64,000 nt of DNA, from NCBI RefSeq assembly GCF_038087665.1, contig NZ_CP149925.1, forward strand, positions 1,984,870 to 2,048,869, in the 5' to 3' direction. This document shows, one piece after another, positions 7,342 to 15,850 of the stretch. Position numbers and translations under genes: made by a program. The notes beneath the pieces are model-generated. The model saw only the letters and a list, made by a program, of their open reading frames with translations, made no database searches and was not told where the DNA came from. Every line of letters begins with the position of its first letter. The stretch's first letter is position 1. Source of the stretch: Gallaecimonas sp. GXIMD4217 (lineage in GTDB: Bacteria > Pseudomonadota > Gammaproteobacteria > Enterobacterales > Gallaecimonadaceae).

Positions 7342-9413
7342 CATGGCGCGCTGCAGACCCTGTTGCGGCCCTGGTGCTTGGCCTGGTAGAGGGCCCTGTC
7401 GGCCCGGGCGTAGAAGTGGGAGGCGCCGATATCGGTGACGGTGGCCGCCACCCCCAGGCTGGCGGTGATACGCAGCCCGCCGGCCAGGCGCAGCCCTTCC
7501 ACATCGCCCCTGAGCCGCTCGGCCAGGCCGCCGGCCTCGGCCAGGCTGGCCCCGGGCAGCAGCACCGCGAACTCCTCGCCGCCCACCCGCGCCAGCATGG
7601 CGTGGGGAAAACCGTCGAAGGCCTTCTTCAGCGCGGCCGCCAGCGCCTGCAGGCAGGCGTCCCCGGCCGGATGGCCGTGGTTGTCGTTGAGGGCCTTGAA
7701 ATGATCGACATCCAGCAGGATCAGCGCCAGCGGCCGCTGATGCAGCGCCGCCTGCCTGAGCTGGTGCTCCAGGGCCTGGTCGAAATGCTGCCTGTTGTTG
7801 AGGCCGGTCAGGCCGTCATGGCTGGCCAGGTGGGCCAGGTGGGCATTGGCCGCCTCCAGCGCCCGGGTGCGCTCGGCGATGCGGCTTTCCATCTCCTCCT
7901 GGAAGGCCCAGATGATGGTGCGCATCCGCTCCAGGCGGTCGTAGAGGGCCCAGATCTGGGCCGAGGTTCTGGGCCCGAGCCGAAAATCCAGGGGCCTGTC
8001 CTCCACCCGCGCCGCCAGGGGAATGGCATCGATAAGCTGTCGCAGCGGCCTCAGCAGCAGCCTGACCCTGAGCTGCATCAGCACATGGGCCAGCAGCAGC
8101 GCCACCAGGGCGAACAGCATGATGGTCAGCACCTGGCTGGCCAGCTCCTGCAGCAGGCTTCCCTCGTCGCGCAGATAGAAAAAGCGCCAGCCACTGTCCC
8201 GCTCCAGGACACCGGCATAGCCGTAACGGCTGCCCGCCAGCCGCAGCCGGCCCCGGCCGGGCGTCGCCGGCAGGCTGGCCAGCACCGCCTCCGGCAGGGA
8301 CGGGGCACGGTAGACGACCTTGCCGCTGGGGCTCAGTACCACCAGGGCGCCATCGTCGATGACACCGGCAAAGGGGGCCTTGGCCAGATCCAGGGTCGCC
8401 GACACCACGCCGGCCAGGGCGTTGCCTTGGAAGAAGGGATGGCTCAGCACCATGATGTCGTCGCTGCCGAGCCCCCGGCCCCTGAACACGTCGCTCTGGT
8501 AGGGCTGGTGGTTGCGGCTGGGGACCTGGAAATAGTCCCGGTCCGCCACGCTGTAGCTGTCACCGATACGGCCCAGCAGGGGCGGGCTCATGCCGTACAG
8601 CTCGCCTTGGCTGTCGATCAGGCCCAGGTTGGAAGCCCCCGGCATCTGCAGGTGGGCCTGCACCAGGGCCAGCTGCTGCTCATGGGCCGGCAGCGCCCCC
8701 AGTGACTGGGCCAGGGTGGCCAGGATGCCGTGGTAGCCGGCCAACCGCTGCCTGGCGCTGGCGACCGCATGGTCGAGATTGGCCAAGAGATCCGCCTGCC
8801 AATGGCGGCTGGTGCTGACGTAGGTCCAGCGGCCGTAGGCCAGCATCACCAGCACCAGGAAAATGACGAAGACGGTGCTGACCCCTTCCACCACCTGCCC
8901 CTCCAGGGACGGCTTGGGGGGCAGGTGCTGCTTGGCGCCCCGCACCTGGCGCATGAAACGGTTCCAGCACAGGGCCTTGGCCAGGGCGCCGCTGACCAGG
9001 CCGTTGAACAGCAGCGTCACATAGGTCAGTGCCAGGGTGACCGGCTGGGGAGGCTCGGCCAGCACCAGCAGCAACAGGGCCAGGGGACCGCCCAGCAGGG
9101 CCCAGTAGGCGGCCGTGGCGCTCAGCAGGCGCAGCTTGCGGCTCATCAGCCAGGCCACCAGGGGCCCTTCCAGGGCAAAAGCCAGCGCCAGCAGCCCCAG
9201 GCTGCCCTCCATGAGCAGCCCCAAGGCAGCCGCCAGGGCCACCAGGGCGGCGCTGCGCCAACCCAGCAGGTAGGCGCAGAGCAGGGAAAGGGCCGACGGG
9301 AACACCAGGTAGAGCTGGCCGGGCAGCAGTTCAAAGGGAAGCCAGGCCACCGCCAGGGCCAGCAGGGCCGCCAGCACCGTGAAAGGCCAATGCCTTTGCA
9401 GCAGGGCCGTCAT
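7341..9413 (-). CDS. Membrane sensor diguanylate cyclase (GGDEF)
   Basis: 690 residues in three parts. Residues 1-150 hold several membrane helices, like an MASE-type sensor. A further helix near 180-200 leads into a periplasmic Cache-like domain (DRDYFQVPSRNHQPYQSDVFRG, ending near 400) and another helix. After a short linker comes a GGDEF domain (HDGLTGLNNRQHFD to ADRALYQAKHQGRN). The active site reads GGEEF at 611-615, a form normally competent for c-di-GMP synthesis. No RxxD inhibitory site is present five residues upstream (sequence there is HAMLAR), so product feedback may be absent. No EAL domain. It probably couples an external ligand to biofilm or motility control. Confidence 0.9.
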   Translation of the reverse strand: MTALLQRHWPFTVLAALLALAVAWLPFELLPGQLYLVFPSALSLLCAYLLGWRSAALVALAAALGLLMEGSLGLLALAFALEGPLVAWLMSRKLRLLSATAAYWALLGGPLALLLLVLAEPPQPVTLALTYVTLLFNGLVSGALAKALCWNRFMRQVRGAKQHLPPKPSLEGQVVEGVSTVFVIFLVLVMLAYGRWTYVSTSRHWQADLLANLDHAVASARQRLAGYHGILATLAQSLGALPAHEQQLALVQAHLQMPGASNLGLIDSQGELYGMSPPLLGRIGDSYSVADRDYFQVPSRNHQPYQSDVFRGRGLGSDDIMVLSHPFFQGNALAGVVSATLDLAKAPFAGVIDDGALVVLSPSGKVVYRAPSLPEAVLASLPATPGRGRLRLAGSRYGYAGVLERDSGWRFFYLRDEGSLLQELASQVLTIMLFALVALLLAHVLMQLRVRLLLRPLRQLIDAIPLAARVEDRPLDFRLGPRTSAQIWALYDRLERMRTIIWAFQEEMESRIAERTRALEAANAHLAHLASHDGLTGLNNRQHFDQALEHQLRQAALHQRPLALILLDVDHFKALNDNHGHPAGDACLQALAAALKKAFDGFPHAMLARVGGEEFAVLLPGASLAEAGGLAERLRGDVEGLRLAGGLRITASLGVAATVTDIGASHFYARADRALYQAKHQGRNRVCSAP

Positions 9414-9497
9414 GGACGCCCCCCAGGGCGCTGCTCGGTATGCCCTTGACCGGGATTGGCTGGTAACATGGCTGCTCTACTGGTGAGGTGGTTCAGC

Positions 9498-9950
9498 ATG
9501 GCATTCTGTTACTGTGGTTCAACACAACCCTTTTCTCAATGCTGCCAGGCGGTTATCGGCGATCAGGCCAAGGCGGCAACGGCCGAGCAGTTGATGCGGG
9601 CCCGCTACAGCGCCCACTGCAGCGGCGACATCGACTTCATCCTGGCCAGCTGGCACCCCGACGGCCGTCACCAGCAGGATGTGGCGGCCATTGCCGCCTT
9701 TGCCCGCGACCACCAGTGGCTGGGCCTGGAGGTGCTGTCCCAGCAGCGCCTTGGCGACGACGAGGCCAGGGTCACCTTCGTGGCCCGCTTCCGGGACCAG
9801 GACGGCCAGGGCCAGTTCCACCTGGAGGACAGCCGCTTCCTGCGCCAGCAGGGGCTCTGGTACTACCATAGCGGCCTCTACCCCGAGCCCCAGCGCAACG
9901 GCCCCTGCCCCTGTGGCAGCGGCAAGAAATACAAGCGCTGCTGCGACTGA
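9498..9950 (+). CDS. YchJ family protein with two SEC-C motifs
   Basis: 150 residues. It begins MAFCYCGSTQPFSQCC and ends PCPCGSGKKYKRCCD; both are SEC-C-type zinc-binding motifs. Between them lies an NTF2-like fold with RARYSAHCSGDIDFILASWHP and the YYHSGLYPEP segment typical of the YchJ/UPF0225 family. GGTGAGGTGG upstream of this ATG fixes the start; the longer frame upstream is unsupported. The function is unknown; the motif resembles the SecA C-terminus, which binds SecB and ribosomes. Confidence 0.9.
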   Translation: MAFCYCGSTQPFSQCCQAVIGDQAKAATAEQLMRARYSAHCSGDIDFILASWHPDGRHQQDVAAIAAFARDHQWLGLEVLSQQRLGDDEARVTFVARFRDQDGQGQFHLEDSRFLRQQGLWYYHSGLYPEPQRNGPCPCGSGKKYKRCCD

Positions 9951-10014
9951 CTTGTGTCCACCCGCCTGACTCGCTAGGGTAGCGAAAAAACAACCACGAC
10001 AAAGGCTTAATGCC

Positions 10015-11304
10015 ATGAACTGGCTCGTCAAGGGCGCCGTGCGCCTGGTGGAACGCTACCTTCCCGACCCCTACGTCATAGTGCTGCTGCTGACCCTGCT
10101 GGTCTGCACCCTGGCGGTGCTGGTGCAGGGCCAGAGCCCGCTGCAGGTGGCCCGCGACTGGGGGGACGGCTTCTGGAACCTGCTCACCTTCGCCATGCAG
10201 ATGGCGCTGATCCTGATCACCGGCCATATGGTGGCCAGCGCCGCGCCTGTGCAGCGGGGGCTGAGCGCCCTGGCCAGGCGCCTGCCCGGTCCCGGTGCCG
10301 CCATCGTCACCGTCACCCTGGTGGCCCTGGCCGCGTCCTGGCTCAACTGGGGCTTCGGCCTGGTGGTCGGCGCCTTCCTGGCCAGGGCCATCGCCCGGGA
10401 AGTGGCGGTGGATTTCCGGCTGCTGGTGGCCTCGGCCTATTCCGGCTTCATCGTCTGGCACGGCGGCCTGTCCGGCTCGGTGCCCCTGACCATCAACACC
10501 CCTGGCCACTTCGCCGAGGCCCAGATCGGCCTGATCGGCACCGACCAGACCCTGTTCGCCCCCTTCAACCTGGTCCTGCTGGCCGCCCTGGTGGTGGTGG
10601 TGCCGCTGCTCAACTACCTGATGATGGGCAGGCACGGCGTCCAGGCGCCCAGGGAGGCCCTGGCGGAAAAGCGGGTTGACGCCGGCCGGCTCCAGGGGCC
10701 GCTGCTGCACAGCCGCTGGCTCACCGCCCTGGTGGTGATGCTGATGGGGCTGTGGCTGGGCCAGCATTTCGCCAGCGGTGGCGGCCTCAACCTCAACGTG
10801 CTGAACCTGTGTTTCTTGACCCTGGGCCTGGCTCTGCACCAGACCCCGGCGCGGCTGCTGGCCGCTTTCCAGTCCGGTTGCCAGGCCGCCAGCGGCATAC
10901 TGCTGCAGTTCCCCTTCTACGCCGGCATCATGGCGGTGATGGTGAAATCGGGCATGGCCGCCGCGCTGGCCTCCTGGTTCCTGTCCTTCGCCAGCGCCGA
11001 GACCTTGCCGCTGTGGAGCTTCCTGTCCGCCGGCCTTATCAACCTGCTGGTGCCCTCCGGCGGCGGCCAGTGGGCGGTGCAGGCGCCGGTGATGATCCCC
11101 GCCGCCCAGGCCCTGGGCGCCGATCTGCCCCGGGTGGCCATGGCCGTGGCCTGGGGGGACGCCTGGACCAACCTGCTGCAGCCCTTCTGGGCCCTGCCGG
11201 TGCTGGCCATCGCCGGCCTGTCGGCCCGGGACATCATGGGTTTTTGCCTGATCCAGCTGCTGGTCACCGGGGTGCTGCTGGCCCTGGGACTGACCCTGCT
11301 ATAG
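10015..11304 (+). CDS. Short-chain fatty acid transporter, AtoE family
   Basis: 429 residues with about ten to twelve membrane helices. ERYLPDPYVIVLLLTLL at the N-terminus, SWLNWGFGLVVGAFLAR, IVWHGGLSGSVPLTINTPGH and LINLLVPSGGGQWAVQAPVM are signature segments of the AtoE family, which takes up butyrate and similar short-chain acids. No ato degradation genes are adjacent, so the substrate is inferred from the family only. A terminator follows. Confidence 0.88.
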   Translation: MNWLVKGAVRLVERYLPDPYVIVLLLTLLVCTLAVLVQGQSPLQVARDWGDGFWNLLTFAMQMALILITGHMVASAAPVQRGLSALARRLPGPGAAIVTVTLVALAASWLNWGFGLVVGAFLARAIAREVAVDFRLLVASAYSGFIVWHGGLSGSVPLTINTPGHFAEAQIGLIGTDQTLFAPFNLVLLAALVVVVPLLNYLMMGRHGVQAPREALAEKRVDAGRLQGPLLHSRWLTALVVMLMGLWLGQHFASGGGLNLNVLNLCFLTLGLALHQTPARLLAAFQSGCQAASGILLQFPFYAGIMAVMVKSGMAAALASWFLSFASAETLPLWSFLSAGLINLLVPSGGGQWAVQAPVMIPAAQALGADLPRVAMAVAWGDAWTNLLQPFWALPVLAIAGLSARDIMGFCLIQLLVTGVLLALGLTLL

Positions 11305-11331
11305 AAAAGGCCGCCCAGAGGCGGCCTTTTT
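11305..11331. terminator. Terminator between atoE-like gene and pdxH
   Basis: AAAAGGCCGCC / GGCGGCCTTTTT with a four-base loop, placed between convergent genes. Confidence 0.85.
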
Positions 11332-11335
11332 CCTG

Positions 11336-11986
11336 TCAGGGCGCCAGGCGCCGACGGCGCCACTGGCCGTCCGCCAGCACGAAGCGGATGCGGTCGTGGA
11401 GGCGGTTCTCCCGGCCGGCCCAGAATTCCACCTGCTCGGGCCTGAGCACATAGCCGCCCCAATGGGGCGGACAGGGGATGGGATCGGCCTTTGCAAAGCG
11501 TTCCTGCACCTCGGCCAAGTCCTGCTCCAGCTGCTCGCGGGACTCGATGACCTCGGACTGGGGCGAGGCCCAGGCGCCCAGCTGGGAGCCGCGGGGGCGG
11601 GAGGCGAAGTAGGCTTCGCTTTCGGCCCGGGGCAGCTTCTCCACCCTGCCCTCGATACGCACCTGCCGGGCCAGGTGCGGCCAGAAGAAGTTCATGGCCG
11701 CCACCGGGTTCTCGGCCAGCTCCCGGCCCTTGTCGGAGTCGTAGTTGGTGTAGAAGACGAAGCCGCGCTGGTCCACGCCCTTGAGCAGCAGGATACGGCT
11801 GGTCACGGCGCCGCCGGGCTTGACGGTGGCCAGGGTCATCACGTTGGGCTCGTTCCAGTCCGGGGCCGGGTTGGCCTCGACGGCTTCGCTGAACCAGTGC
11901 CGGAACTGGCTGATGGGATCGGCATCCAGATGGGCGTCATCCAGGGGCGCGTGCTGGTACTGACGACGCATGGCATCGATGCTCAT
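11336..11986 (-). CDS. pdxH: Pyridoxamine 5'-phosphate oxidase
   Basis: 216 residues, full length for PdxH (E. coli 218). NVMTLATVKPGGAVTSRILLLKGVDQRGFVFYTNYDSDKGREL covers the FMN-binding strands, and the C-terminus has PPHWGGYVLRPEQVEFWAGRENRLHDRI and the WRRRRLAP end typical of the family. It oxidises pyridoxine or pyridoxamine phosphate to pyridoxal phosphate with FMN and O2. The gene directly upstream on the same strand encodes a PLP enzyme, but a terminator separates them. Confidence 0.97.
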   Translation of the reverse strand: MSIDAMRRQYQHAPLDDAHLDADPISQFRHWFSEAVEANPAPDWNEPNVMTLATVKPGGAVTSRILLLKGVDQRGFVFYTNYDSDKGRELAENPVAAMNFFWPHLARQVRIEGRVEKLPRAESEAYFASRPRGSQLGAWASPQSEVIESREQLEQDLAEVQERFAKADPIPCPPHWGGYVLRPEQVEFWAGRENRLHDRIRFVLADGQWRRRRLAP

Positions 11987-12000
11987 GTCTGCTCCTTAGC

Positions 12001-12028
12001 AAAAGAAAAGGCAGCCTTAAGGCTGCCT
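12001..12028 (-). terminator. Terminator after the cysteine-desulfurase-like gene
   Basis: A 20-bp perfect palindrome, AGGCAGCCTTAAGGCTGCCT, followed on the minus strand by TTTCTTTT. It separates this gene from pdxH. Confidence 0.8.
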
Positions 12029-12032
12029 CTTA

Positions 12033-13268
12033 TTATGCAATGGCGCTTTGCAGCACATCAAAGAATCGCTCCAATTCCTCGATGCTGTTGTAGTGCATGC
12101 AGCCGACCCGGACCACCGACGCCACGCCCAGCTGCTGGACCAGGCCCAGGGCATAGAAGTTGCCGTCCCAGACGCAGATATGCTCGCGGCCCAGGGCCTC
12201 GCAGAGGGTGCGGGGCTCGACGCCGTCGATGTTGAAGGCGAAGGTGGGGGTACGCTCGGCCAGGCGGGCCATGTCGGTGATGCCGTACAGGGTCACGCCG
12301 GGGATGGCCTGGATCCGCTCCAGGAAGTACTGGGACAGCTTCATCTCGTGGCCCTTGATCAGGGCGAAGCTGTCGGCCAGGCGCTCACGGCGCGGCTTGT
12401 CGCTGCTGCTGCCGGCCAGGTCGGCCAGGTAGTTGACCGCCTCGATGAAACCGGCCAGGGCCTCGAAGCTCTGGGTGCCGGTCTCGAACTTGTTGGGCAC
12501 CACGTCCTTGGCGGGTTCGACCTTGTAGGGCCGGAGCTGTTCCAGCAGTTCGTACCTGCCGTAGACGAGCCCCAGGTGCGGGCCGAAGAACTTGTAGGCG
12601 CTGCAGGCCAGGAAATCGCAGCCCAGGGCCTGGACGTCGATGAGTTCGTGGGGGGCGTAGTGGACCGCGTCCACCCAGACCTTGGCGCCGACCTGGTGGG
12701 CCGCGTCCACCACCTGCTTGACGTCGACGATGGAGCCGGTGGTGTTGGAGGCATGGGTCAGGGCCACCAGGCGGGTCTTGTCGCTGAGCAGGGACAACAG
12801 GTGCTCATGGTCCAGGGTGCAGTCGTCTTCCTTCACCCGCACCTGGTGCACCACCACGTCCCTGTCCTCGGCGGCCTGCTGCCAGGAGGAGACGTTGGAA
12901 TAATGGTCCAGGGCGGTGACGATGATCTCGTCGCCGGCCTGCCAGTCCCGGGACAGGGTCCGGCTCATGGCGAAGGTCAGGGTGGTCATGTTGGGACCGA
13001 ACAGGACTTCCTCGGGGCGGGAGGCGTTCAGCAGATCCTGGGCGGCCTGGCGGGCCTGCGCCATCAGTTCCACCGTCATGTGGCTGGAGAAATAGGCCCC
13101 ACCCAGGTTGGCATTGTAATGGCCCAGGTAGCCGACCATGGCCGCCAGCACCCGATCCGGCACCTGGGCGCCGCCGGGGCCGTCCAGGAAAATCGGTGCT
13201 TTACCTTCAACTTCTTGATTCAGGGCAGGAAACGCCTGGCGCAGGGCAGAGATATTGAGTTCTTTCAC
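12033..13268 (-). CDS. Cysteine desulfurase-like PLP enzyme (class V aminotransferase)
   Basis: 411 residues. PLP-fold landmarks: FLDGPGGAQVP at the N-terminus, DHYSNVSSW near 121, THASNTTGSIVD near 171, KVWVDAVHYAPHE with D200, and the Schiff-base lysine K226 in CSAYKFFGPH. This fits the cysteine desulfurase-like subfamily close to CsdA/SufS. A catalytic cysteine in the usual flexible loop is not obvious, so true desulfurase activity is doubtful. The gene is monocistronic and no isc or suf genes are nearby. Substrate unknown. Confidence 0.85.
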   Translation of the reverse strand: MKELNISALRQAFPALNQEVEGKAPIFLDGPGGAQVPDRVLAAMVGYLGHYNANLGGAYFSSHMTVELMAQARQAAQDLLNASRPEEVLFGPNMTTLTFAMSRTLSRDWQAGDEIIVTALDHYSNVSSWQQAAEDRDVVVHQVRVKEDDCTLDHEHLLSLLSDKTRLVALTHASNTTGSIVDVKQVVDAAHQVGAKVWVDAVHYAPHELIDVQALGCDFLACSAYKFFGPHLGLVYGRYELLEQLRPYKVEPAKDVVPNKFETGTQSFEALAGFIEAVNYLADLAGSSSDKPRRERLADSFALIKGHEMKLSQYFLERIQAIPGVTLYGITDMARLAERTPTFAFNIDGVEPRTLCEALGREHICVWDGNFYALGLVQQLGVASVVRVGCMHYNSIEELERFFDVLQSAIA

Positions 13269-13348
13269 GTAACGACTTCCAGCTCACTTATGTAGGGCGC
13301 GCCCAGTCTAGCGGCGGCCCTGGGGCAAGTCCAGAAGGCGGGCCCGGC

Positions 13349-13870
13349 TCAGGCCGGCATTGTGGCTTCGGTCATATTTTGTGCAATATCGGCAAATCGT
13401 GACAGCACCTCGCCAAGATCGGCATTGGCCACCGGCGGATCGGCCGCCCTGGCGACCTGGCCCCCCTGCAACCGGGCCAGCGCCCTCGGCTCCAGCTCGG
13501 CCCGGACCCAGTGCGGGATATGCTTGTCGTCGGCCGGCCTGTCCAGCTGCGGCTCGGGCGCCAGGCAGTCGAACAGCCGCGCCGCCACCAGGCCGCCCTG
13601 GTGGAACTGGCTGGACAAGGTCTGGGAGCGGGCCGGGGTCAGTTCATCGGCGCCCAGGGGACGGCGCACCCCGGGATAGAAGCGGGCCTCCAGACTGGCC
13701 CTGGCCTCGGTGGCGGGCCAGGGGCTGGCGATGCCGGGCTTTTCCAGCAGGTCGTCGCCCAGCATGGCCAGCAGCAGGGCGAAATCGCGGCGCTGGCCGG
13801 CCTGGGTCGCCTTGCCCAATGCCTGGTCCAGTTGCAGCTCGTGTTGGAGATAGGAAGCCGTTGTTTGCAC
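13349..13870 (-). CDS. Uncharacterised gammaproteobacterial protein (VC2046/SO_2500-like)
   Basis: 173 residues, soluble, no signal peptide. The segment LDQALGKATQAGQRRDFALLLAMLGDD resembles the start of a small uncharacterised family known from Vibrio and Shewanella; this is from memory and not checked. The start is a GTG with no clear ribosome binding site, so the N-terminus is uncertain. It lies divergent from the tRNA-Tyr promoter. Confidence 0.55.
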   Translation of the reverse strand: MQTTASYLQHELQLDQALGKATQAGQRRDFALLLAMLGDDLLEKPGIASPWPATEARASLEARFYPGVRRPLGADELTPARSQTLSSQFHQGGLVAARLFDCLAPEPQLDRPADDKHIPHWVRAELEPRALARLQGGQVARAADPPVANADLGEVLSRFADIAQNMTEATMPA

Positions 13871-13941
13871 AGAAAAACGTCAGTTTGCCCAGTTACTGAC
13901 CTTATCGGCAGCCAAGGCCATTTTTTTAGAAAAAATCCCCC

Positions 13942-13969
13942 TTTACAGCGTCCTTCGATTTGGTATGAT
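13942..13969 (+). promoter_or_regulatory. Sigma-70 promoter of the tRNA-Tyr pair
   Basis: TTTACA (13942-13947), a 16-base spacer and TATGAT (13964-13969), with TGG directly before the -10 giving an extended -10. A GC-rich stretch follows the -10, as in stringently controlled stable-RNA promoters. The first tRNA starts 16 bases after the -10. Confidence 0.75.
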
Positions 13970-13985
13970 GCACGCCGCGTCACGG

Positions 13986-14070
13986 GGTGGGGTTCCCGAG
14001 TGGCCAAAGGGATCAGACTGTAAATCTGACGGCTCAGCCTTCGAAGGTTCGAATCCTTCCCCCACCACCA
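13986..14070 (+). tRNA. tRNA-Tyr (anticodon GTA), copy 1
   Basis: 85 bases with encoded CCA. The acceptor GGTGGGG pairs with CCCCACC; the anticodon loop CTGTAAA gives GTA. It has the long variable arm of bacterial tRNA-Tyr and a normal GGTTCGAATCC T-arm. It is identical to the second copy 49 bases downstream. Confidence 0.97.
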
Positions 14071-14119
14071 TCCTATTAAAACGAAAGTGGCCAAGGCGGC
14101 TTTCCAAAGTACCAGACTC

Positions 14120-14204
14120 GGTGGGGTTCCCGAGTGGCCAAAGGGATCAGACTGTAAATCTGACGGCTCAGCCTTCGAAGGTTCGAATCCTTCCCCCACC
14201 ACCA
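14120..14204 (+). tRNA. tRNA-Tyr (anticodon GTA), copy 2
   Basis: Identical in sequence to copy 1, with encoded CCA. The pair forms one transcription unit ending at the terminator seven bases downstream. Tandem tRNA-Tyr genes are common in gammaproteobacteria. Confidence 0.97.
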
Positions 14205-14210
14205 TCCAAG

Positions 14211-14239
14211 AAAATGCCGCCCTCGGGCGGCATTTTTTT
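14211..14239 (+). terminator. Terminator of the tRNA-Tyr operon
   Basis: AAAATGCCGCCC TC GGGCGGCATTTTTTT: a ten-base-pair stem, minimal loop and strong T-run right after the second tRNA. Confidence 0.9.
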
Positions 14240-14300
14240 ATGCCTGCAAAACAGGCTATACTCGGCAGCCTTTTGGCCCTCAGGCGGAGATCACACCCAG

Positions 14301-15029
14301 GTGGAACTGCAGGAACTGACAGAGAAGCTTATCGCCCATTACCAGGACGGTCTGGAGCTGTGGCAAGACAGCCACGAGACCGATGCCGGCCACTTTTCGG
14401 CCAGTCACCTGGTGCACAGGGACTGGGACACCCTCAGCCCCACCGAATGCGGCAGCTGGCTGGCCTGCTTTGTCTACTGTCTGGAAGTGGCGGCCATGGT
14501 GCGCCTGGCCAACGAGTACCCGGGCCTGATGATGCTGCCCGAGCAGCAGCAGCTGGAAGCCGCGGCGGTCATGGCCGAGTCGGAGATGATGGCGGCGGTG
14601 ATCCGTGCCCTGCCCCAGGCCTTTGCCGCCGATCACCCCAAGTGTGACGAGCCCAGGGAGTTCCTGCCCGACGAGGCCAGGAGCATGCTGGACTCGCTGC
14701 TGGCGCTGTCCGACACCGTGCCCCAGGAGCACCAGCACGACGGCGACAGCTTCATCTGCCTGATGGACACCATGCAGTCCGGCGCCGCCGACTTCGCCAT
14801 CCAGTATGTATCCGAGCACCCCGAGATGATGAAGCCGTCCCTGGGCAGCACCGCCATACTGCAGGACATGCTGGTGGAGATGACGGTGCTGGATCAGCAA
14901 TACCTGCTCGGCCGCCTGCTGGCCTTCATGCCGCGCTTTTGCAACCAGCCGCTGATGGCCCAGCGCCTGGAGATGCTGGCCGAGGCCATGGGCAAGCCGC
15001 GCATGGCCCCCTCCGGTCAACTGCATTGA
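14301..15029 (+). CDS. Hypothetical soluble helical protein
   Basis: About 242 residues from a GTG start preceded at some distance by GGCGGAGA; there is no ATG in the first part, so the start is tentative. The frame continues upstream through the tRNA-Tyr genes, which cannot be coding. The protein is acidic and Met-rich, with helical segments such as LEAAAVMAESEMMAAVIRALP and LQDMLVEMTVLDQQYLLGRLLAF. No signal peptide, membrane segment or known motif was seen. Codon use matches the surrounding genes, so it is likely real. Confidence 0.6.
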   Translation: MELQELTEKLIAHYQDGLELWQDSHETDAGHFSASHLVHRDWDTLSPTECGSWLACFVYCLEVAAMVRLANEYPGLMMLPEQQQLEAAAVMAESEMMAAVIRALPQAFAADHPKCDEPREFLPDEARSMLDSLLALSDTVPQEHQHDGDSFICLMDTMQSGAADFAIQYVSEHPEMMKPSLGSTAILQDMLVEMTVLDQQYLLGRLLAFMPRFCNQPLMAQRLEMLAEAMGKPRMAPSGQLH

Positions 15030-15085
15030 ACTACACTCCCTGAAACAACAGAAAATTCAAAAACCTGTGTTTCAGGGAGAACCCC

Positions 15086-15394
15086 ATGAAAAACTGCCTG
15101 CCGGCCCTGGCCCTGCCCCTGCTGCTCAACGCCTGCGCCATGGCGCCGCCCTGTGAACGTATCGAAGTGGTCATGGAACAGCAGCGCCGCTGCGATCAGA
15201 TGCGCCGCAACATGGACAACCTCAAGGGCCGTCCGCAGATGCACGGCGCCGCTATGGAAAGATACCGCCAGGAATGCCTGGAGTTCCGTTATTATCGCGA
15301 CGATTTCAGTGACGAAGAGCTTAAGTGCCTGAAAGAAGGAGAGGATCAGGGCCTGTTCCAGCGGCGCCAGGAGGCTCGCCGGGAGCAGGACTAG
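15086..15394 (+). CDS. Small Cys-containing lipoprotein of unknown function
   Basis: 102 residues starting MKNCLPALALPLLLNAC, a lipoprotein signal with lipobox LNAC, preceded by CAGGGAGAACCCC. The mature part is charged and helical (MEQQRRCDQMRRNMDNLK) with three further cysteines near 36, 71 and 82. No family recognised. It sits 42 bases before ridA. Confidence 0.65.
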   Translation: MKNCLPALALPLLLNACAMAPPCERIEVVMEQQRRCDQMRRNMDNLKGRPQMHGAAMERYRQECLEFRYYRDDFSDEELKCLKEGEDQGLFQRRQEARREQD

Positions 15395-15436
15395 CTGCTA
15401 TGCTGGCCCCCTCTTTCGTTCATTGGAATCCATGTC

Positions 15437-15817
15437 ATGAGCCAAACCGTCATCCAAACCGAGAAGGCGCCGGCCGCCATCGGTCCCTATGTGCAGGCCC
15501 GCAAGGTCGGCCCTTTCCTCTACACCTCAGGTCAGATCCCCCTGGACGCGGCCACAGGTGAAATGCCGGCCACCATCGAGGAGCAGGCCAGGCTGGCCCT
15601 GGCCAACGTCGAAGCCATACTGGCCGCCGCCGGCCTGGGCAAGGAGCATGTCTTCAAGACCACGGTGTTCGTGAAGGATCTCAACGACTTCGCTACCGTC
15701 AACGGCATCTACGAAGCCTTCTTCGGTGATCACAAGCCGGCCCGCAGCTGCGTGGAGGTGGCGCGCCTGCCCAAGGACGCCCTGGTGGAAATCGAGGCCA
15801 TCGCCTACGGCGAGTAA
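15437..15817 (+). CDS. ridA: RidA family enamine/imine deaminase
   Basis: 126 residues, the usual RidA length. APAAIGPYVQARKVGPFLYTSGQIPLD, the TTVFVKDLNDFATVN segment, and PARSCVEVARLPKDALVEIEAIA with the catalytic Arg all match. It hydrolyses reactive 2-aminoacrylate-type enamines produced by PLP enzymes to keto acids, protecting PLP enzymes such as threonine dehydratase partners. A terminator follows. Confidence 0.96.
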   Translation: MSQTVIQTEKAPAAIGPYVQARKVGPFLYTSGQIPLDAATGEMPATIEEQARLALANVEAILAAAGLGKEHVFKTTVFVKDLNDFATVNGIYEAFFGDHKPARSCVEVARLPKDALVEIEAIAYGE

Positions 15818-15820
15818 GAG

Positions 15821-15847
15821 AAACGGCAGCCTTGGCTGCCGTTTTTT
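15821..15847. terminator. Terminator after ridA
   Basis: AAACGGCAGCC TT GGCTGCCGTTTTTT, between convergent genes. Confidence 0.85.
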
Positions 15848-15850
15848 ATG

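Noticed and set aside
13965-14300. N-terminal extension of the hypothetical gene through the tRNA-Tyr pair
   Set aside because: The frame runs through two functional tRNA genes, a promoter and a terminator, so it cannot be translated as one protein.
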